This document shows positions 57,540 to 64,000 of a stretch of 64,000 nt of DNA, in pieces. Numbering within the stretch: position 1 is the stretch's first letter; each line of letters opens with the position of its first letter. Source of the stretch: Sphagnum compactum (lineage: Eukaryota; Bryophyta; Sphagnopsida; Sphagnales); assembly GCA_965153455.1 (NCBI GenBank), contig OZ234502.1:10819495-10883494 (forward strand), given 5' to 3'. A program made the translations under genes and the position numbers. A model generated the notes under the pieces. The model was not told the origin of the DNA and searched no databases. It saw nothing but the letters and a program-made list of their open reading frames with translations.

Positions 57540-60500
57540 ACATATCTGCAAACACAAGCACAAAACTCAACACAAACCACAAGCGAACAACAACTAGAGA
57601 GCATGAACTTAGAGAAGTTTAGAACTCCCAACGTGTTTAGGAGTCAAATCCTTGGTGAGGGTGACAAAAACCCACACCCACAGACATTTGGGAAGGGGCG
57701 GCAAATTTGGTAAATGGGAATATGTTTACCCATTATCGTCAATCTCTAAGCCTTATAGTGCATGCAATTTGAGGCTTATGATCAAAAGTGAATGCTTACT
57801 TTGAGCAAATGTTTCATCCCAATTTTTATCCAATTCAATATGGGAGTAGATAGTATTCATTGGTGCCCAAGTTAGTGTTTGGTTTTAGGTGATTCAACAA
57901 ACCACCATGTGTATGATCCACTTTCAAAAACCCCCAACTTTGAAGGAGTGTATTTTTCTTCATGTTTTATTGGTTTTGAGCGATTTAAATGATCATGGGT
58001 GCGCTTGCTAGGGGGCTATATTTTATCTTTAGAGTGTAAGTGGGAAGAAGGTAGATTGAGTGAGACAGAGGTGACTGAAACACTAAATGTTCAATCACTG
58101 GCCTATTTACCCTATATGCATTATTAACAAATTCTTGCACATAACAAATATATTTTAAAAATCCAATTCAAAATGTAAGGCAATAATTAAATCGTATGTA
58201 CAAGCCCACTGATTATGCATGTACAACTTCACACTTGAGGGTTGTGCAAGTATGATTGGTGCGTCACCTAGGCTCAATTCGTGTGTCCTTTGCTACTACT
58301 TATGGAAGCTCAACCCTCCCCCACAAAGCTAGGTGATAGCTTGTCACCATTTTGATAAATTATTTGGTAATATCATGTTGAACTGACCTTGCAAATATGT
58401 ATTATATTGGTAGTGTCCAAACTATAAATTACTGGTTTTGGGACATGTTCCAAATTATTCTTATTTTGACCTTTGGGATGTGGGATGTAAAAACATTTTG
58501 TAAAAACAACTCAGGGTGGGTGGCATGTGACATAACTAACAAAACTCTTGAGTCTTTTTAATACTATGGAACAAGCTCAGTAGGGACCAATCCACCGAGA
58601 AACAAACACAGCAAGCTCATAGAGTGAGATTTCAAAGTGTACATTTTTCAAAACTAAAATATGAAAATAAATCACATTTGATAAATCAAACTGAAACTTT
58701 AGTTGAATCAATTGATTTCAAGAGAAATAAAAGGAGTTTAGCAAAGCTGATGTCAACAATTTTTTGAGTAAGAAATGATGATGCCTTCCTTGCTTCGAGG
58801 TCCTCATGCCAAATGGGATAGCTAAAGCACATGGGACATGAGGCCTTCCATCCACTAAGAACAACAATTCTACACACTTCAATAAATAAATTGTCATGCA
58901 CAATATGTTTTGGATGAAGTACAAATGCTTATGCCGGAGTGGGCTTGTAATGTTGGCAAAATGTGCACAAGATCCAATGCTTGTAAAAGGCATTGCATGT
59001 CAAAGTGACTTCTCTCGATTGGCCCAAGTGCTTGCATTTTAAATAGTCTCTCTCTCTCTCCTTATATTATCTTATTTTTCATGTTTATGAGGGAACATAT
59101 TTTTGGCAAATTTTAACAAAGAAAAAAGTTGAATTTCATTTCTTGATAATCCAATGTTGTCTTTCTTGTAATTTCATTGAACTAAACTGAAGTAGGTAGC
59201 ATCAAATTATTTAGCCTCAACTCATGAACAGAAGAGAAAATCTCAAACTCTGACCTTCTGCTATCCCCTTCTCCTTTTGGTTTTTCTACCATCTCTTACT
59301 TTGTGGGTATGTCACAAATTTTCTTGAAAATTTAAGTGATTTCATAACACAAACTCCTTCATTCTTTATTTAGATGTCCGATTGCTTGCAAATTAGATGT
59401 TTTTATTAGACTATAGTAAAATTTATATTTTCATTAAGCTCATCTCAAAGGTGGGGGGCTCCTAGTGGTGGATAATTATGATGAGATTACAAATATACCA
59501 ACTGTTAAATTTAATATTTACACATTCAAAAGCTTTGATACAAATGCTAGAAAAAAGTGAAGCAAAGGATTATGGGATCGAGGGCACGTGTTATCTTAGG
59601 TTAAATCCAAAGCTTCATTCATTAAAAAATATCAACATAATATTAATGCATGCATCATAATACGGCACTCACAATGACCAAGTTAAATATTCATAAATAA
59701 TATTCAAATCAAAGTGTGGTTCTTCAAATAAGAATGAAATCTTACAATTTTTGAAATGCAATTGAACAGAACAATATCAAAGGGATCGAAACATTGAAAT
59801 TCATGAATCAACTCATAATTTAATTTCCAAAGTTAGTCTTGGGGGGTTGGTTTTCATTATGCATTATTATTTTTCATTAGATGCATAAAAGGGTCTTGTT
59901 TGGGGTAATTATGTGAAGGAGCTTTAAATTTGTCAATTTATTATTATTTATATTTATATGTTTAAATCACCTTAAACTTAACTTAAATTTTATGTTTGCA
60001 TTGAATGTTAACACCATATATTAGAATACAATGGTGGCTTCAACACATGTCTGCAAAATAACTAATCAATTTTGAAGATTTCTTTCTGAAAAATTTATAT
60101 CCATTAATATTTTAAAATATTTTTCTTGCATTTTTTTTTAATTTGAATTTTTCAACACTTCTAAAAATAATAAAAATTGTGCCAAAGTTGCCAAGGTAGT
60201 ATGGTTGTTAGAATTTTTAGTGTTATTTGAAAGAATGAAAATTGATTAAGGAAGGAAAGTAATTGTGCATAATTAAAGAACATCATACATGAAATGTTCA
60301 AATTTAATTTGACAAACACATCAACAAACACTTCAATATCATATCAATTTTCAAATGATGAAGACCATGTTTAACACCCACAAATCATTACAAACAACAA
60401 ACATTTGGTTTGTTTCTAGAATAGAAAATATTTGAAAAAACTTTGTGACTTTAGAATCAAGGAAAATAAAGTGTTCATTGAAACCCAAATAGATCACCAA

Positions 60501-63500
60501 GTTATTGCATTTGGGCATCCATCAACTCCTTGCTTTCACTAAGTAAATGTCACTTCATTAATGATACTTCATCTACACAAATTTTTAATACAAATTATAA
60601 TTGAACCTACTAATGACTATTACTTATTATAAGTCTCTTGTACAAAACATGTATTTAATTAATTATAAACTAAACTATTAATTTTGGACTTTTCAAATTT
60701 GATGGTGAGGATCAAGTTTTCTATTGAATTTGAAACAAAACATTGGAAATAACTTTTTGTTGGATCATTTATTAAGATGAAACATTATTAATGTCTATTG
60801 TTAAATCATATGGTGGTCCCCAAATTAGTTTCTCTCCAAATTTTCAATCTTCAAATGATCATTTGTTAATTTTGAACTTTTCAAAAATCCAAAATTAACT
60901 AAATACATGATACAAATATGTTATATTTTTTTAATAACTATTATTAATGCATATATTATCCTATGTTAATTACAATTAGATCTTGAGAATAAACATAATT
61001 GCAATATAAAACTAATTGCATTGTGACTTTTACTCAACAACCAATATATAAAACCTCATATTTTTACTTGTGTACTTTTCAATCACAAAAAAAGTGGACA
61101 TCCCCTCAAGGCTAATCAAATTTCCTAAACCACAAGTTCAAAAATTTGAAAACAAAGAATTGGAGCCAAACCCAAGAATTAGCCTCCGAACCTTCTTTAT
61201 ATAAGTTTCATTTCTCTATGTATCCAAGTTTTTTTTGTTTTATTGGTATATATATATATATAGGTTTTATTGGAAATTTAGTGATGTGAAGAATCATTCT
61301 AAAATTAAATTAGATGTTTCATCATTTTTAATAAATAGTTGGAATTGGAACCTAGGTTCTATCAAAGTAAAAACATAGTTCAAACTATGTTTTTAGGTTT
61401 TCTTCAAAGCTACAATTAAGCAAAAATAAAACCTCCTTAGACCCATTTCTTCTCCATATAAAATTATTTTTTATTTTGGTCTTTCAACAACTTAAAGACT
61501 AGCCATGTGAGAAATTACACAAAGATGTATAGTGAAGGTCTTTATTTCAAAAATGAAAGGCTATTTGGGTGACAAATATGCCCTAAAATTTTATTTTAAA
61601 AATTTGAATGGATGCTCATCTTGATATGGCCACCTTCTTCCTTTTAACTAGCTCTTTGAAAAACAAATTGAACATATTCAATGTTTTGAAAAAAATTGTG
61701 GACATGGGATGAAATTATTAGCTTTGAACAAGGTAATCACAACATGTAGCTTAATTTATAGAGAATAAATAAATACCATTTACAAGAAAAATTTTATTGT
61801 CAACCTCATGATTCGATTGGATAATGTAGCTAAATAGGTCAACCTAACAATCTTTATAATGGATGGTATTCATCACCTTTCATCTCACTATACATTATGA
61901 CATGTCATAAATTAACATAGCCTCAACACTTTTGGATTGACTAAGTAAATGGCTTGCTACAACTTGTGCCTGGGATCAAGGCAATGAATACCTACTTTGT
62001 TGTAGCATAACATCTACAATTTGTCATTATATATTGTTAAGCAATAGACTACCATAGTGTACTAGAGTATGGCAAACTATTGATTTAGATGCATTCAATC
62101 TCTTGAAACATTGTCTTGTTGGTAATTAAAATGATGTTGGTCACTAAAGCTCAAGCATAAGGACTCCCCAAGGAAAAACTTTGAGACTTTAATGTATTAA
62201 CAAGGCTTTATGCAATTTGACAAATAGTCTTAATTTGCCTATCCATCATACCTTTATGCACCATACTTCTATGGAAACATGTCTTTCACTTCTCAAAGAT
62301 TTGGAGAATGTTCTTCAAAGTTCTAGAAAATGTAATAAACACTTTTGATTCATTTTCAAAGCTAGTTTCATGTAACCATAATAAACAATCAATAAGATGA
62401 TTATGGATATAACACATCTTTTGGCAAAGTCATGGCCTAAATGTGTACTTATTATTTGTTCACGTAAATTTTTAATGATAATAGTCATTGAAGTCCTAAG
62501 AAACATTTTGTTTATCTTAAGATTATGTAGAACCTATTTGTGTTGAACAACTTATAATTTAATTCCCATAGCTTGTGTTTAGAAGTTTGGAAACTTGTGG
62601 ATATAGCAAAATGAATCCAAGTTGAAAACCTTCAATAAAATTTCATTTGTTTATGGTCAAACCTTACTAAAGTTACATTTTGAATCATAGTAAAATGATT
62701 TGTAATCTTTCAATGATTTTTGTTTCGTTTTTTGCTTTTTCATGAAACATCAAAGTTAATAATTATAGAAAGTTTGTTTTGTGACATTTTTTTTGAAGTT
62801 ACAAAATACGTGAGTAAAATATAGGGTCCCAAATATTGGCTATTGGGTAAAAATATAATATAATTAGTTCTATAATATGATTATGTTTATTCTTTTAAAA
62901 AATTATAATTAATATAAAATATGCATTAAAGCTCAATATTAGAAAAAATAAAAATAAAAATGCAACATATGTACTAAAGACCTTAATTATTAATTGTTAG
63001 TAGGTTCAATTAATAAGTTCGTAAATAAACTAGTACTAGTAAATTCAATTAGTAGGTTAATAAATGAACCTAATACTAATAAATGAACAAATAATTAAAT
63101 GTAAAGGAACATGAAGTGAAGGATCCTTTCACACAATTGACAATTTAATCATTTTGCATTAACTTACACTTTAAATGGGTATTTTGCTTTGCCACTTCCC
63201 AATTGCTTAATTCAAGGATATGTTAAGTACATATGGTTCATTGAAAAAATAGTCTAAGTTTGATCATATGTCATCTTACCTACACATTTAGTTTCATTTT
63301 CATCAATTCTCATAACTTCAAATATTAAAATTTTAAATATAAATAAATATCAAATATTGAAATTTGATGCAGACAAAAATATATAATAAAGTTCAAAGTG
63401 GCTTAAATATGTGTATATTTAAACATTAGGTAATAGTAGGGTGGGGCCAAAAAAAAAAACTTCCTTAACATAATTACTTTTAAACAACACTTTGTTTGAT

Positions 63501-64000
63501 GCCAATAATGTAAAATTTTAACCTTTAGTGTCCTCTTTAAGCCTAGCTATCTAAAAACATAAAATTAATTTGAATGTCACTCACTTTAAATCTTTTTCAT
63601 TCCATGTTTATTTTTCATGATAAGAATTAAAACTATGCATTCAAGTATTTGTTTGTAAATAGTTTTGTGTCCTTTTTCATGAACAATGGGAATAATTGGA
63701 ATTATCTTTAGGTTGTCTTGTTATATATATCTTAGCCTTCATTGTCCATTGTTGATTTTTATGATTGTGATGTCTCTAGTAATTTTTATAATGTTTGTAA
63801 AAACTTTCATGGCCATACTTTTCAAATAAACTAAATATTTGAATAAACATGTCAATGACTATTCCAAAAAAATTGAAAGTTTTCAAATTTTAGTTTTAGT
63901 TTCATTGTTAGAATTTCCTTAGATTTTATTTCTTTTTTTACATTAAAAAATATTGATTTTTGTCAATTATTCCATTAACCATAGGGATTTGTCAAGGTCA
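57540..64000. other. AT-rich, gene-free right end
   Basis: No frame with a recognisable domain occurs on either strand. Poly-A/T runs, a (TA)n run at about 61247-61261 and short AAT-rich repeats (about 62995-63095, GTAGGTTCAATTAATAAG-like words) are the only visible structure. A minus-strand coding-like patch at about 58686-58993 could not be assigned. Confidence 0.45.

Noticed and set aside
1-64000. CRISPR array, bacterial operon or plastid gene cluster
   Set aside because: Tandem repeats here lack equal-length unique spacers. Genes have plant introns and lie far apart, and no organelle genes were recognised.

Overview
This window looks like nuclear DNA of a land plant. It is AT-rich and gene-poor, and it is filled with degenerate repeats and old transposable elements. 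A gymnosperm is my best guess, because intact genes are far apart, repeat arrays are huge, and a pogo-type DDE transposase relic and chromoviral retrotransposons are present. The species is not identified. No bacterial operons, CRISPR arrays or organelle gene clusters were seen.

Genes. (1) 7911-8390 (-) is an intact single-exon AP2/ERF transcription factor with an N-terminal DLNxxP (EAR-type) motif. (2) 26247-28458 (+) is a six-exon farnesol/phytol kinase-like gene of isoprenoid salvage. All its junctions are GT-AG and keep frame. Its N-terminus is uncertain, and a CACTA-type MITE sits in its fifth intron. (3) 34057-34990 (-) is a decayed three-exon remnant of an aromatic L-amino-acid decarboxylase. 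(4) 38587-39087 (-) is an intact open frame of 166 codons for a plant-like protein I do not recognise.

Mobile elements. A full-length Ty3/gypsy chromovirus lies on the minus strand at 12814-19863. It has LTRs of 911 and 834 bp, an initiator-Met-tRNA primer site, a polypurine tract, and one gag-pol frame broken by exactly three in-frame stops and no frameshift. Right beside it (20560-21425) is a much older integrase/chromodomain fragment of another gypsy lineage. A pogo-type DDE transposase pseudogene lies at 51132-53536. A CACTA-type MITE lies at 27889-28234, and a probable Helitron 3' end lies at 44249.

Repeats. Two modular units of about 2.2 kb (1-2165 and 53640-55860) share the same order of parts: GACTAA-rich edges, a TAGGTA stretch, a tRNA-like segment, a long degenerate TAAAC array, and another TAGGTA/TACCTA stretch. 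In the first unit the array reverses orientation half way and forms a large foldback. Other arrays are a degenerate telomere-like tract (21640-22535), a 39/42-bp alternating minisatellite of small hairpins (46209-46543), and tandem repeats of about 51, 60, 105, 127, 206, 274 and 438 bp. The last 6 kb is AT-rich DNA in which I see nothing functional.

I did not find a convincing undescribed multi-gene system. The most novel-looking objects are the modular repeat family and the hairpin minisatellite.
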